The position numbers and the translations under genes are program-made. The notes below the pieces were generated by a model that was not told the DNA's origin, did not search any database, and saw nothing but the letters and a program-made list of their open reading frames with translations. From assembly GCA_038502055.1 (NCBI GenBank), contig JAXRKN010000009.1, positions 62,001-126,000 on the forward strand: DNA of 64,000 bases, given 5' to 3'. This stretch comes from Tanytarsus gracilentus. Its lineage: Eukaryota; Arthropoda; Insecta; Diptera; Chironomidae. Below, one piece after another: positions 39,619 through 54,000 of this stretch; positions within the stretch are counted from its first letter, which is position 1, and the number at the start of each line of letters is the position of its first letter.

Positions 39619-39756
39619 TATTTTAAATTAATTTTAAAAAATACTTTTTTATTTAAAATGTTTTGTTTACTTTCGAAAAAGTTCAAAGACCCGCTCGAAA
39701 TTCGAACAAAAACAAACGCTCAGTGTGAAATTATTAAATTTTAGATTTTTAAAGTT
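39619..39756. promoter_or_regulatory. Short divergent promoter between two THAP genes
   Basis: Only 138 bp separate the two start codons, so both leaders and core promoters overlap here. It contains ttcgaaaaa (39672-39680), followed by a near-palindromic tcgaaattcga. The same ttcgaaaaa word occurs twice upstream of the BED-like finger gene (38329-38337 and 38362-38370). Common regulation of the cluster is possible but inferred. Confidence 0.5.
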
Positions 39757-40723
39757 ATGTCGACAGCGCGAAAGATGTGTTTATATAAAAACTGCGATAA
39801 AGAGTCGGGAAGGACGCTCTTTAAATTTCCAACTGAAAAAGCTCGATTTTATGGTAAGTGAATTGAATTAAATTCAAATCTCAACATAAATGAAATCCTT
39901 CTCAACATTTATTTTTGAAGCTTGGGTACAGTGTGCCGGTTTAGAGCTAAAAGGCGAGATCAATACTGATGATCCGAGATATCTGTGCGATAAACACTTC
40001 CTATCCAACTACGTCAGTCATCAGTCACGTCGCAAAATGCTCGTTCATACGGCAATACCCGAAAAGTGGAAAGAAAGTTTGGTGATTGACGAAGGAGATC
40101 CCAAAAAGTTTACCATTTTTTCGGCAAAGACTCCAAAGAGTCGAAAGTCATCGTACCTGCCAAGAACATCAGAAAGTGATCTCACAGTGAGTTCTGCAGT
40201 CTTGCACAATAATCTCAAGCGAAAATATGAGTCGACTGACGAAATTGATCAAATCGAGTATGATGATGATGAATTTTCACCGATCGCCGAGAGCACGGAA
40301 GCAATTGAAGAAGTTTACGAAGAAGTAACGATTCCGCAGCCACCAAAAAATAAGCCAGTCTTTATTGTCGTCAAACCTAAAGATCAGCCAATTCCCAAGA
40401 AAATCATGAACTACATTAGACCAGCGGTAACTCAAAAAGTAGGAACAACGTTCTTCCTCACAGAAGAGGGAAACATAGAAACAACTGCCAATGAGGATAA
40501 AAAGCCAGAAAAATCTAAAACACCCGAAAAGAAGCAACAAGAAGCATCAGCACCTTTAGAAAATTGCACTGAATTCATTTTCAATGGCGAAATTTACATT
40601 CAAATGCCGAAGCGAGTGTTTGAGGAAGAACGAGACCGACTAAAAGCTGAAATTGAAAAGTACAAGGATGTTCTTATGGAGATCAGATCAAAAACTGATT
40701 TAATTATCGATGATAATATTTAA
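39757..40723 (+). CDS. THAP-domain protein with C-terminal coiled coil
   Basis: Two exons, 39757-39853 and 39921-40723, joined in phase across a 67-nt intron, encode 299 residues. The THAP finger has Cys8-x4-Cys13, FKFPTEKARFYAWV with Trp34, Cys55-x2-His58 (LCDKHF) and a TAIPEKW box. The middle is acidic and Pro/Lys-rich (for example QIEYDDDEFSP). The C-terminus has FNGEIYIQMPKRVFEEER running into a predicted coiled coil (LKAEIEKYKDVLMEIRSK). It lacks the YPxF module shared by its two - strand neighbours. Likely a nuclear DNA-binding protein; the target is unknown. Confidence 0.88.
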
Positions 40724-40736
40724 GATTAAAATTAAA

Positions 40737-40742
40737 ATAAAA
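40737..40742 (+). terminator. Poly(A) signal AATAAA for the + strand THAP gene
   Basis: AATAAA lies 14 bp after the stop codon. Position is the only support. Confidence 0.4.
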
Positions 40743-42071
40743 ATTTAAACGAGTAAATTTTTCAAAAAATTAAAACCGTTAGAAAATATTTCAAAGGAGC
40801 TTCTCGCTAGTTCCAGACCGCCCTCAAATCGGGTTGTTCGAAGTTTCGGTAAAGAACTTTTTTGCATTAAAAATCTTTAATTTCCAAAATTCTCCTCGTT
40901 TTTTTGTTTCCCAAAATGCATTTACCGTTTTAATCACACGATAAGTCATTCCTCCTCGATATTTAATTAAAAATTCGCATTTTAAAATGTCGAGTCCGCT
41001 GTTGAGATCTAAAAAATGATAAAACAAAAGTTTTTTTCGAAGAGATTAAGTGAAAACATTTCGTGTGTAACACTAAGTGAGCTTAATTATGAAAAGAATT
41101 CAATTAGGTGGTGACGATAAGAAGCGAGTTGAATTAATGATCAAAAAGTGTTTTGTAAATAGTTAAAAGTATTGGAGAAAATTAGTGAGAGTCAATTAGG
41201 AAATTAATTCACTTTCATTGCACTCCTCAAAGTGCTCGCTGCTCGATAAAGAAAATGAGAGATAAAGTGCATTCAGTCGAGCTCAAATTATTTTTTATTT
41301 CGCAAATTACAAAGAGAATTTTTCAGTTACTAAAATAATTTAATTAAAAAATCTAACGTATTAACTAGTCCGCGCCCTCCTTGCGAGCTCATTAAACGCC
41401 TATTGACTAACTGTGACTATTATCATCTTGAAATATTACACTTACAGTAATCGTCGTCTCTCTAATTTATTATTTTTTCGGTTTGTATGCTCGTGAATGT
41501 TGAAAACTGGTCATTGGCATATACGTGTATGCACATCATTGTCATCACGATCAATTTAATTTCAATATACACACATGACTGCGGTTTCTTTTCATTCATA
41601 AAAAAAAAAGTTGTATTGTGTTCTGCTCCCCATATACATATTTTTTTTATGAAATCTAAAAGTCATGTTGACGGGAAGAGGATTTTTTTTGTGATAGCAC
41701 AGCTACTGAGCAGGAACAGGATGTAGGACGTTGCAATGTGTAAAAGTTTCTTTCAAATGATAATCGTGAAGCCCGCATAAAAGTTCTCTGCTTTTCTTTT
41801 TGTTAAGTCAATGCAGTTATTTCACACTGATTTAATTCTTATCTCATCTCGCTTGAAGGCGATGAGTGAAAACAAGCATAATGCGTACAATTCACTCGCT
41901 TTCGTTACCATTTAATTGTAATCTCTTATCATCACAGATGCTTAATGTGAATCTATTCAAGATTGTTTAATTTTTTTTTGTAGGCAGTGAGAATAGTTGT
42001 GTGACATTAGCTGTAAGCTCATAGACAAGTTTGTTATTTGTGGAACTGTTATAGTGATTAAAACTGTCAAA
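40743..42071 (+). promoter_or_regulatory. Upstream region and probable 5' leader of Fcho
   Basis: No coding gene is supported here. Just before the Fcho start codon a strong acceptor (nine T then gtag, ending at 41983) suggests a 5' UTR intron, with a leader exon at 41984-42071. The upstream leader exon and promoter were not identified. Confidence 0.4.
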
Positions 42072-45000
42072 ATGACCGTGCTATTTGACGAATATTTTTG
42101 GGTAAGTTCTCAACTAACTCGCTTGATTTTTATTCGCTGAAAAATAAATGTCAAAGTTCAATTTTATCAACGTCACTTGCTATTTATAAACATTTATTTG
42201 TCAATCTTTTGACGGGCTCAACATCAGCACCATATCGTACAATGTAAGAGACATTATTAAAGCATTTTCCGCTAAAAACTGAAAATTATAACACATTTTT
42301 ATGGATGTGAAATGAGTGGAAATTTTCTGGGTGTTGTTTGCCGAACTTTGCGTGTCTAGATTAAATATATTTAATGTGAAATTTTTTTACCTCGTTCATA
42401 AAAAGAGAATTCTATTAACTAACTCAATGGCAAGGTTAAGAGTGTTCCAAAATTGCAATCGAAAGAGAAGCGTGTGGCATAATATTTTTTTGTGGACATG
42501 AGTCATGCCTCGAGCGATTTCAATAGAACGCCGTACGTGGAAGGTTTTGTTACATATTTTTTTTTATTCGGATGCTCAATTTTATATTTTTTTGACCTTT
42601 TGTTCATCGCCATAAATTTTTAAAAATAAATTCTTCCATCACGTGTCATCGTTGTCCTGCAATAAAAATATTTAACCCGAATCAATTCTTAATAAATTCT
42701 CCATTGGCTTTCACTTATCAACAACTCGACTCATTTTTATTTCCCTCCACATGTAGGCGGTTTTCATATTCATTTCTTGTTTTATCAATATTCATTTCTC
42801 GCAAATAATAATAACACGAGCATTTAGTTTATTGTGTTGTGTAATTGATAAATGAAACATGATCTAGACTAATTTGGGATCATTGAGAAATGAGGAGATC
42901 CGCAATAAAAGAGTAAAAATCTTTGAATTGTAAATTAAGTTGAATTCAACTTCATCCTTGATCACATTCAAGTGCAACCATCCCCAAACCCTAATTGAAT
43001 GTGTTTTGATTAGCTCGCACCCAATGACTTTCTTCAATGCCGCTGCGCGTTGATTGAAGACGAATTATTTCGTTTAAAGATCATTTAATTCAAGGGCGGA
43101 TGTGGTTTGCAATTTTGTGTACTTGAAAGTAATTTTATTAATCTTCAGCATGCCCAAAAAAGTAAAATCATGATTTTAAGTTCAGTAACGTATTTTTATT
43201 TTTCGAAAAAATACATTTTCGAACAAAAAGTTTCGAGAGCTGTGTTGCCCGATTCGATTCGAGTCAGCCATTTTTCTCGATGTAGGACTACGAGAACACG
43301 TAAAGTTATTTATTTCAATATTACCCGTCAAAGTGCTTTTTTGTTACTTCTAAGCCACACAAACTGATGCATTAATAATTAAAGAACTTAGTGAACTAGT
43401 TAGTAAAATCGCTGGAGTCTATTTTGTGTTCAATTTTTGTGAATTTAATCTGAGTGTTGAGAAAAAAAACAGAATTTGGCTAAAAAATAAAGTAAAAAAA
43501 AATCTAAAAGGGCTACGACGAAGTGAGAGAAAAAAAGAGAAAAAATTTAAATAACATACACACGCGAAAAGAGAAGCATATATGCCGAGGAGATAGACTT
43601 ACATACCATTTAGTTAATTAAATTTGCAAACGGAGAGGCCTGTGGAAGTGATCAGCAGAGAGAAAATTCATTTTTTATGGAAATCTACGTTTATCGTGCT
43701 TTGATGGTTGACAATCGATTGTCTTTGAGTTTGCGATAATGTCTAGCCACAAGGTTCCCATCAAACGAAAAGACTTGAACGGATCGTCATCATCAAATTC
43801 ATCCATTTCGGAGAGTGGACCTGACCTAGCATCGCTATTCGAATGTCCAGTTTGCTTCGACTACGTGCTACCACCAATTCTTCAATGTCAAATGGGCCAT
43901 TTAGTTTGCTCCAGCTGTCGCTCGAAACTAACTTGCTGCCCCACCTGTCGCGGTTCTCTAGGCAATATTAGAAATTTGGCCATGGAAAAAGTGGCATCGA
44001 ACGTAAAGTTCCCGTGTAAGCATTCAAATAATGGCTGTGCTGCATCGCTGGTCTACACCGAGAAAGTTGATCACGAGGAAATTTGCGAATTTCGCCCCTA
44101 CTTGTGTCCCTGTCCCGGCGCGAGCTGTAAGTGGCAGGGCTCACTCGATGCCGTCATGCCACATCTCATAATGCACCATAAGAGCATAACGACGTTGCAA
44201 GGAGAGGATATTGTGTTTCTTGCAACCGACATAAATCTCCCTGGTGCCGTAGATTGGGTTATGATGCAATCATGTTTCGGTCATAACTTTATGCTCGTGC
44301 TTGAGAAGCAAGAGAAATTCGATGGACATCAGCAGTTTTTCGCCATAGTTCAACTGATTGGCTCGCGAAAAGAGGCTGAAAACTTTGCCTACCGACTAGA
44401 GCTAAACGGCAATCGACGTCGCCTAACGTGGGAAGCGATGCCGCGGAGCATCCACGAAGGAATCAGTAGTGCCATCATGAACAGTGACTGTTTGGTTTTT
44501 GACACATCGATAGCGCAACTCTTTGCAGACAATGGAAATTTAGGCATCAATGTGACAATATCTCAGGTGTAAATGACTAATTAACGCGCGTGAGAGAATC
44601 GAAGCGAGCCGAGCTAAATAATAAATAATAATAGGAATAATCATCCAGATTTAATCGACGAAACTATTGTAAATATATTTTTATTAGTGACTTCTGGTGA
44701 ATTGATTGAAGAAAAAAAAGAAACAAGAAGAAATTTCGTTTATTGAAATTTAATAAAGTTTTTATATGTTAAGACTGCCCCACACACAAAAAAAAAATAT
44801 TGTAAAATGCTGACTGGAAATACTACACGAACATTTCATGGCTCTTTCATCATCAGAAATAATTTTTTATTTCTTCATCTTGCCTTGCAATTATAATCTC
44901 TCTTTCTTCTATTTTTTACCTTCCTCTCTGTGTGCACATTATATATTCTAACAACTGAGTTTATCTCTCTCTAAGATTTTAGTGTTCTTCAAGAAAAATT

Positions 45001-48000
45001 GTGCATTGCATTCGACCAAAAAGTAACCGTTAAAGAGATCTGCCATCGGAAAGTAAACAATTGTGAGAATATTTCTCAATTACACATATATACGTTATGT
45101 ACTCGTATCCGTTGCAAGAGAAAAGTGGATTTTTTTAAGTTAACATTTTAAAAATAATATTGCGAGCTTGATTTTTTTTGATGACTAAATTTTTAAATAT
45201 CGCGGTTCAAAAAATTCTGAGTAATGTTCTGATATCAATTTAGAATTAATCACACGCGAAAAACGAGCTCATAGTATAATTTTTTTAGAGTAAAAAACTT
45301 AGGAGAGTTTTTCATGAATTAAAAAAAAGTTGTGTGTTTGTTTAAATATAGCAATTGTTTTCTTCTCTCTCTCTCTTTGAACATAAAAGCATCATCATGT
45401 ATACAGATGTGTGTCTTAATTATTTCTCATTTTATTTTTTTTTCACATTACCTACATCGCGCGTCTTACAGCAATTATGAATGAGATGAAAAATATTAAA
45501 CATTAATGACAGAAAAAAATAACAATATCATCTAACTTTCTGCCAGATGAAACAGTTTTTAGCTTAGGTGAAAATTCGCTAGAATTGATGATTCTTTTTA
45601 CACACAATTTTTGTTTCAAATTTCTCACGAGACATTTCAGTTGTTTGTGCTTTTAAGAGATTGAAAAAAATAAATATAATTATTGATGAAGGAGTAAAAA
45701 AGATATTTTTTAAAAAACAAAATTTGCCTAAATTGTAAGCGACACACACACACAAGATGAATACGTCATAGACATTTCATAGTTAATAAACGGTGCTCAT
45801 CTGGACGACTCTAAAAGTAGCCAGACGAGTGAGGTTAAAAAAATTAGTGTTAAATACCTTGCGATAATATGATTAATTAATTAAAAAATAAAAACTGATT
45901 GACATAAAAAATAACTACCAAAAATGGAAGAAATCGTGAGTTTCACTTAACTATCTGACCTTTGTAGGTTGACGTGTGGCAATGGGAGCAAGAGCACTTG
46001 TTCATAATGAAAAATTCTTTTCCATATTTAGGAAATTCTAAATCTATTATTTATGCTGTATATGAGTCAGCCGAGTGAAGGACAAGAGACTTTTCCACAT
46101 TCAAGGTCAATGCGACGCTTTAATCACGCCTCTCAATTTTTTTTTCACGACACACACAAGGAGAAATTTCGTGAACTCTCTCCACGCAATAGAGCGTTTA
46201 GGAAATATATTTCTTCATTATGCAATGCAATTCTATTTTTATCATTCGCCGTTTTCTCCGCCAGTTTCATAGCGTCGCTTGGATTTCACACTTATCGCAA
46301 CTCGCTTGCGTCTTAATGAAAAAAAAAGTATTGACCTCATCACACACTTATTTACTATAAAAGTTGTCTACTCGCGCCAGTAATAATACACAATTTTCTT
46401 CATGCGTCGCATATTGATTTGATGTTCAAATGAAAATTTCACATATATGATTGATTGATTAGACACCGCCGCCAGAGTTGTGCATGTATATGGTTCAATA
46501 GCATTTCATGTGACACTTGGCTTTTGCTCGAATTTTTTTTATAATTCAAATGACAACGCCTTCATCGAAAAATGTATCGCTTTAAAAGCTTCTTATTCCT
46601 TCAAGCTGTAGGTACACAAAAACCAGATGTGTATTTGGCAATCTCTGGTTTTCCCACAACCATACTCGAATGATTTGATTCGTGCTTAGTTGTGTTGTAA
46701 ATCGCATCTTGAAGATTTAAGGCTTTTCGATTTCATTCATTTCGTTTCATTCACATTGAAGCTAAAGTGGAGGAGATGAAAAAAAATAAACTTTACTTCT
46801 AGAGGCAAACTTGCTTTATTGTAGTCTAGAGACCGATTGGAAATTATGTAATTTTTTTTGTTGAATTATATTCGATTTGTGGTTTTTACTAAAAGTGAAT
46901 TATTTTACTTGATAAAATATCTGATTGAAGTTTTAAATAAGAAAATATTATAAAAAATTTAATGTTCAGTATTTAAAATTTTTTAAACTTTTTATGCACA
47001 TCTCAGTTAACTTTTTTCGTGTATCAAAAACATGGCAAGAAAGTTATTTAAATTTTTCTTTAAAAAAAGCTTCATTAATCAAGAAAAACATCTAAATTTT
47101 CAGCAGCTAATTTTCGAAGTAAATTTTTATTATTAACTTAACCTAATTTAAAACCAATTCAATTTAAATTTATTTTTGTGAACTTTGAAAATTTTAAGCT
47201 TTTAAATACTTTAAATTTTTATAAAAACCAAATCTACAAATTATCCTCAATGTAATTTAATTCGCATCCACATTGTTTCGCTTATTTTTCATAATAAGCA
47301 GCTTGAACTTTTAATAAAAAAACGAATTAACTCCAAGGATTACGCCACCACATGTATTACAAAAATTGTATGACACAGCGCTGAAAATATTGTCATAAAA
47401 TATTTTATTATCTATGACAAATTTAAGGAGAATCGAGAAAAAACAGCGGATTTGAAATTGTCGGACATTCATGACCTTTTTTATGTTTTGTTTTCGTAAT
47501 CTCCTGGAATGTTTATTTCAACTGAATGAGTTGTAAAGTAGAATTTCATCTGGCTAAAGTTTTTGCGTCGTTGGCGGAGGTGTAATCCGTTGTAATTCAA
47601 TCTAATTTTAATTCTTTCATAAATCCACATCATCATCAGTCGCATTCAGGTCTGGCATAGAATTATGAATGAAAATTATCTTCGAAGACACTCTTTTCAG
47701 AATGCTGTTCAGCCTAATTAAGAAAAAAGGGAATGACAAAGAAAAAAATTGACATGTTTATGCGTTTGTTGTGGTGCTTTTTGTTACGCCTTTAATTGAG
47801 ATAAGAATCTTCGCTGAAAAGTATTATGAATCACCGCGTGGTTCTTTGAACTCGTTTCGTAACTCGTTTTTTTTTGGCGAATGTCTTGGGAATCGTCATC
47901 TCGATCGTGTTACATAGCCGCTCGTGAATCAAATATCCATAAATTACGCGCTCTAAACATCTGCGAATAATTTCTTTTCCATCTTCTGAACATCAAAATA

Positions 48001-51000
48001 TTTTAATTAATTTTACTTTCTCTTCACTATCAGGGTGACAAAAACAATGGCTACGAGGTGCTTTATCATAACATGAAGCATGGTGTGACGGCTAGCAAAG
48101 AGCTCATGGATTATCTCAAAGAGAGATCGAGTCTCGAAGAGTATAACTCTAAGGTGCTCCTTAAACTCGCCCATAAAGTCGGCTCAAACGGTTCGAGTGG
48201 CACCTTTTCTCCATTGTTGATCATTTTGAAGACAACAGCCGAGCGCTTATCGGAGCTTCACGCGCAAATGATGCAAAAAACGACGGAACTTGTAAAGAAC
48301 ATTTTAAAGTATGCCGATGAACTTCATAAAAAGCACAAGACTGTCAAGGAGGAGGAATCGAGCACACAAGACGCGGTTCATCATATGAAAGAGTCAACAA
48401 CGGCCGTGCAAAAGGCAAAAGATTTATATCAATCACGTCTGCAAGAGCTCGAGAAATTACGTCGTGATAATGCGTCAGCAAAAGACATCGAAAAGGCCGA
48501 GGCGAAGTTGAAGAAACACCAGGAAGAGTATAAAAATTTGGCCGAAAAACATAATCCAATCAAGCAGCAATTCGAGCAGCGTATGTCAGCCACTTGCAAG
48601 GTATGTCTGAAATGAGATTTCAAATTCATCAAAATGTTATTTATTCTCTTTACAGCGTTTTCAAGACGTCGAGGAAGCGCACTTGAAGCAAATGAAAGAA
48701 TTCATCATGACATACATTGAGATTGTTCAAAGCAATCACACCATGGTCGGGCAGGTGAGAGCAAAATTTTAAACTCCCGCAACTATTTTGTGAATGCTTT
48801 TTTTAAATCCAACAGGTCCAGTCAGACTTTCAGCGTCAATTTCTCGACTTAACGGTTGACAAGTTACTAGAGCAGTTTGTATTAAACAAATACACGGGAT
48901 TGGAAAAGCCAGGTGAGTGGATGTCGCAAGATAAGGACATGCAGCTTGATTAATTGAATTGACCATGTTGTTCTCGGTGTAGCCTTGAATGCGAATTTTA
49001 TAATGCCTCGATGTGAGATTTTTATTATTTATTAAACCGACGTTGTTGATTCCTTCAATTACCAATTGAGAGTGCAAACTTTGATTCGAGTGAAATTTCG
49101 CAAAGAATTCGAGTGCGAAAAAATTGCCATTAACAAACATGATTTTTTTTATATTTTTCTTTCTGCACGAATTTTTTTTTATAGTATTTTTATTAAAAAT
49201 TTATTTTCTTTTTTTTGTGTGCGCTGAAATTTAAATGACTGATTTTTTGTCATAAACACTAACATCATACACACACACGAAAAAAAAAAATTACGAATCA
49301 TCAGCAATTGCGGAATTGGAGTTGAGTGCAGTGAATGTTCAATCATCGCAAAATCTCCTCGACATATCGACAGCGGTAAATGACTCGTCATCGTTTCCGA
49401 ATGAATCGGTCGGTCAACAACAGGCGGCTTCAAAGAAAGAAGGTAATTTGCTAAGCTGGTTCACATCGTCCTCGGCCAACACGTCATCGGCTATTAATAA
49501 TTCTCCGACTCCAGCCACATCTTCGTCGCCACAGGCTATCAATGCGATTGATAGCGAGCAACTCGAAGACGGTTCGTCATCGCCTAATATGAAAATAAGT
49601 AGTAAATTAAGTTATGGGGAAAAGTTTATTAGTAAATTTAACAAAAACGGTAACAAAGCAACGTCCTCGGAAGCTCCAGCTCACGAGCAATTGACAGCGA
49701 GTGCATCAGGAGTGTCAAAAGAGCCACAGCAAAAATCTTCCCGTCGCACTACTTCCCTCCTAAATCTCTTCATGTCCAATTCCCAGGGTAAACACATTTC
49801 AAAAAAAAAAATGCATTCTTTAACTCATTTTTCCTCTCTTTATATTTTCCTTTCTGTTATGTTTGTTTTTAATTTTTTTATCCTCTCTCTCATTAAGTTC
49901 ATGTTAGCTTAGCATATTATCGCTATTTAATTTAATTTCATATCTTTTAATGGTGCTAATTAAAACCACTAGTTTTTTTCTGCCTATATGAGAAAATGCA
50001 TTGCAAAATCTGCGAGTAAATTTATCATGATAAACTGTATAATAACCACTTGCAGGAAGTCGTGAGCTACGCGAAAATATTAGCTCTTCAGAAATATTGT
50101 CTGCACCAAACAGCCCTCAAAATGAAACCTCTTCAATTGGTCGCAATCCATTGCGAGGATCGAAATGTAATTTTTTTTATTCTCATTTTCTTTTATCTCA
50201 CTCTCTCGAGTAAATTAGTTTTGTTTTACTTTCTCTATAATATAATGGTTCGGATATAAAATTGTTGCATGACATTTTTTTTAATTCATATTTGAGCTTT
50301 TAAGCAATCACGAGAAAGTCACAAAATTGTTTTCGACAAAAAAGTCAACAAAAAAGAATGTTTAATCACGAATTGGAATTCACATTTTTTGTGCTGCTCA
50401 TGACACACTGAATCATCCTCGGCTTTTTGTGTGAATCTTTTCCCTTTTTTCCATTATTTACATCATTCATATTCATTTCTCTCAGTTGAACTTTTTTCAG
50501 TAGGCACGGGAAGTATTTTTGAGATTTATGAGTTTTCTAAAAAAAATTTGCTGATCGAATGCTTTTTACCCATATTAAAAATATTTTTATGTACATATAT
50601 GATTTGCGCTCTATGTAAATGATTTCGGTTTCTAAATTAAAACTAAACAATTATGACCGTTAAAAATTTGAAGATGTTTAAAAAATTATTAAATGGTGAA
50701 GGATAGAAAAAAGATTTTTTGAAACAAAAAAACACTAATAAAATTTTGGGTTTAATAAGATTTAAATTTAATTCCGAGTGTCTCACAATTGATTCTTAAA
50801 ATTGTAAATTTGACTCGTTAAAAAATTCCAAACTCACTTCATACAACTCTAAAGAAATCGAAATCATTTGCAGCACCCAAAGAAAGCAGCAGCATTTCCT
50901 TGACACTGACCTGATTTAATGTTACAATTATTTTTGCAATGCACTTTATAGCTTTATTTCCTCATTCTCAGCTATTTCTAAAAGAAAAAAAAATATAGTT

Positions 51001-54000
51001 TTTATATGGTGATGGTTCACATGGCGGAGAATTTATGCAATATTTGCAGTGCAATTTTAGTGCTGAATGTGGGCGAGCTTTATTTATTTTCCACACACTC
51101 ACACACACGCAAGTGAAACACTTTATAAATACAAACACGTACAATGCTAACAAGACGGAGAAGGTGGCTGGTCTTTGCACTCTCTTTCGCTTTTACTGCT
51201 AAGTAGATAATTTATGTTGCTGTTTGTCTGATAATTATCACTATTTTATTTATGTCCACATGTGTTGTGATGTGTTGATGATGAGACACAAATTTATGGC
51301 TGTGGCAACTTCATTAATCTTATTTCTCTCCATCCATACAGTCTCAGGCTTTCTACGTAGTCGACGTGATAAAAAACCATCGAAATCTAAGAAGGACAAG
51401 AAGAAGAAAGATGGCGAGACGAATAGTACGAAGGAGGAAGTTAAATCTGATGCGTGAGTTTTAAACTCATTGACCGTGACATTAAAAATTTAATTCAGAA
51501 TTTTTAGTGAGGAGAAAGATGATACATTGTCAGCCATCTCGGGTGGCTCTTTGAAGCCCGAAATCGCCGGTCATCCGATGACTTCCAGTGTTACGGCCAC
51601 AACGCCGACACTCACTATTGCGTCAATTACTGGAAATACTGTTCCAACCGCATCCCCCGAGGTCGATGATGAAGAGTTTAATGCGAAACCGCCGGAGCAT
51701 TTATGGAATAAAAATGGCTCGCCACAGAAAAGTAATTGCTGTCAATTATGTCCCTTAATCCGCATCTCCCGTTATAAAATCTCTTACCACCTCTCTCTCG
51801 TTTTTTTCTAGATAAATTCTACTCGAGTTCTGATAGCGATAGCGACGATGAAATAGAGCGAAAAATTCATGTTGAGATTAAGCCACTTAATAATGGCACG
51901 GATAAAATTTCAGCGTCTGTTGATGAGCTCCGAGCGACGGTGGAAAATTTATCACTCTCGCCTATTGGCGTGCTATCGGTAATAAGTCACTGCCTTGAAA
52001 GTTCTTTTTGCACTCTTTAATTTTTACTCACCTTAAAAGAGCTTTTTTACTTTGGAAGTTTTTCTGTTTTTCATGAATTTAATTTTTCATTGCTTCTTTG
52101 GTGGTTGGGGGTGAAATTATCTATCTTTAATTATGTCTGTCTCTAATTATTTTAAATTAAACTTGTGAAATAATTTTATTTCCAGAGTAAAAGGGATCAA
52201 GGAGTATTGAGAAAAATTGAAGGGGCTGAAAAAAGTTTTGTAGTTTTTTTAAAATCTAATTTTCATCCCCTTTAAATCCAAGTTTGTAGCTAACAATTTT
52301 TCTCAATCAATTTTAACTTGCAAAAAATCTTTAATTTTCAACTAATTTTTCTATTTTAATCCATTTAACATAAAGTTCTGTTTATTTTGTCTAATCTATT
52401 GCATATCCATGCCATTTTTTCTTTTTTCTCTTTTTTTATATGTCTTTCATGTCAATTTTTCTTCTTCTCGCTCATCATCATCTGTTTGGCCTTTAAAAAA
52501 TATATTTGGATACTAAAAAATCTTTTATTGCTCTAACTAACCAAAATTTCTATAAAAAAAAAACAAATCTGTGTGTATTAATGTTGTGTGCAAAATTATT
52601 ATAAGAATTTGAATTCGTTTAAAGAGCGAAAAAGTTCTCAGAACGACAATGATCGCATGAAGAGATCTCAGTCGATGTCACAGCAAATCAGCGAAAAAGC
52701 GAGTGACATAATGAGTCTTAATCATGTTTTTCAGCAACATCCACATACACATCAGAGTCCGATAGCATCAAATGCAAGCACACCGACAACCGCTCATCCT
52801 TACGCTCCACTTCAAAGTCCAACATTCTCAATGACAAATAATTCCAAGTAAAATTGAATTTTTTCTTACTCGCTCAGCGAATTTTTATTCAATTTTCTCT
52901 TCAGCAGTCGATACGCTGATCTTGACATTTTCTCGGAGGTCGGTGACATCAATTCGTCCGCACCGGCATCAGCAAATACGAGCAAATTGAATCGACAAGT
53001 TTCAACTACAAACAGCTCAATTGCGATTCCACGGCCGCCTTCGAGGCGTTCAGAACAAATTCGTGCCGGTCGAGTTTCGCCTGCGATGGCACGTGCCGAT
53101 AGTGTTGGCAGCTTAGAATTTAGAACGGCTGGCGTTGGCTTGGGGAGTCGTGGTCCTTCACCGCTAACGATCGGCATGAGTGACACCATTCCATTGGCGA
53201 TAGCTTTCCACGAAATCATTCATGCATTTTTTAAGTGAGTTTTTTCTAAAATTATTTTGTGAACGTTTAAAAATAAATTTTATTTTTCGCAGAGGTAGCG
53301 ATGAATCTCGATGTCAGGTTAAAATGTCTGGTGATATGATGCTGTCCTTCCCCGCTGGCATTGTCAATGTCCTCGCGAACAATCCAAATCCCGCTAAATT
53401 GTGCTTCCGCATGAAAAACGTTCAGAATCTCGAAAATATTTTGCCAAATAAGCAATTAATCAATGTGTAAGTTTTAATAATATTATTTCGTTTAAAAAAA
53501 TTATATTGAGTGTTAAATTTCAGAGATAAACTTCAATCAACGAACATGAGTACAACGCTCGAATTCAACATGCCAGCTTTAACACTCCTTCTTCGACGAC
53601 AGTCCGAACAGAATCCAACAGCATCGTATTTTAATGTTGACATCCTAAAGTACACCATTAAGAGCAAGCTTGGCGCTCAATCGTGTCCGTTTCAGCTCGT
53701 TTCCTACTGGAAATGTGAACCATCGCATACGGATATCAAGATTGACTTTAAGTATAATTATCATGCAATGGCATCGCCCTCGCCCCTGTTGAATGTTTCA
53801 ATATCGGTGCCTGTTGATGGAGGCGTCAAAAATGTGCAATCAAAACCTCACTCGGCATGGTAAGATTTGTCAATTCAAGGAAAAAATTGAAGTATTTTTA
53901 ATTTATCTTAAATCACATTTTAGGCTGGGTGAATCGAACAAGCTTGTGTGGAATTTTACAGACATTTCACAACACTCAGACAATGCCGGAATTGACACGC

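Noticed and set aside
46053..46316. Overlapping short frames within Fcho intron 1 as a second nested gene
   Set aside because: Two frames of similar length overlap, with no domain, no clear poly(A) context and AT-driven composition.
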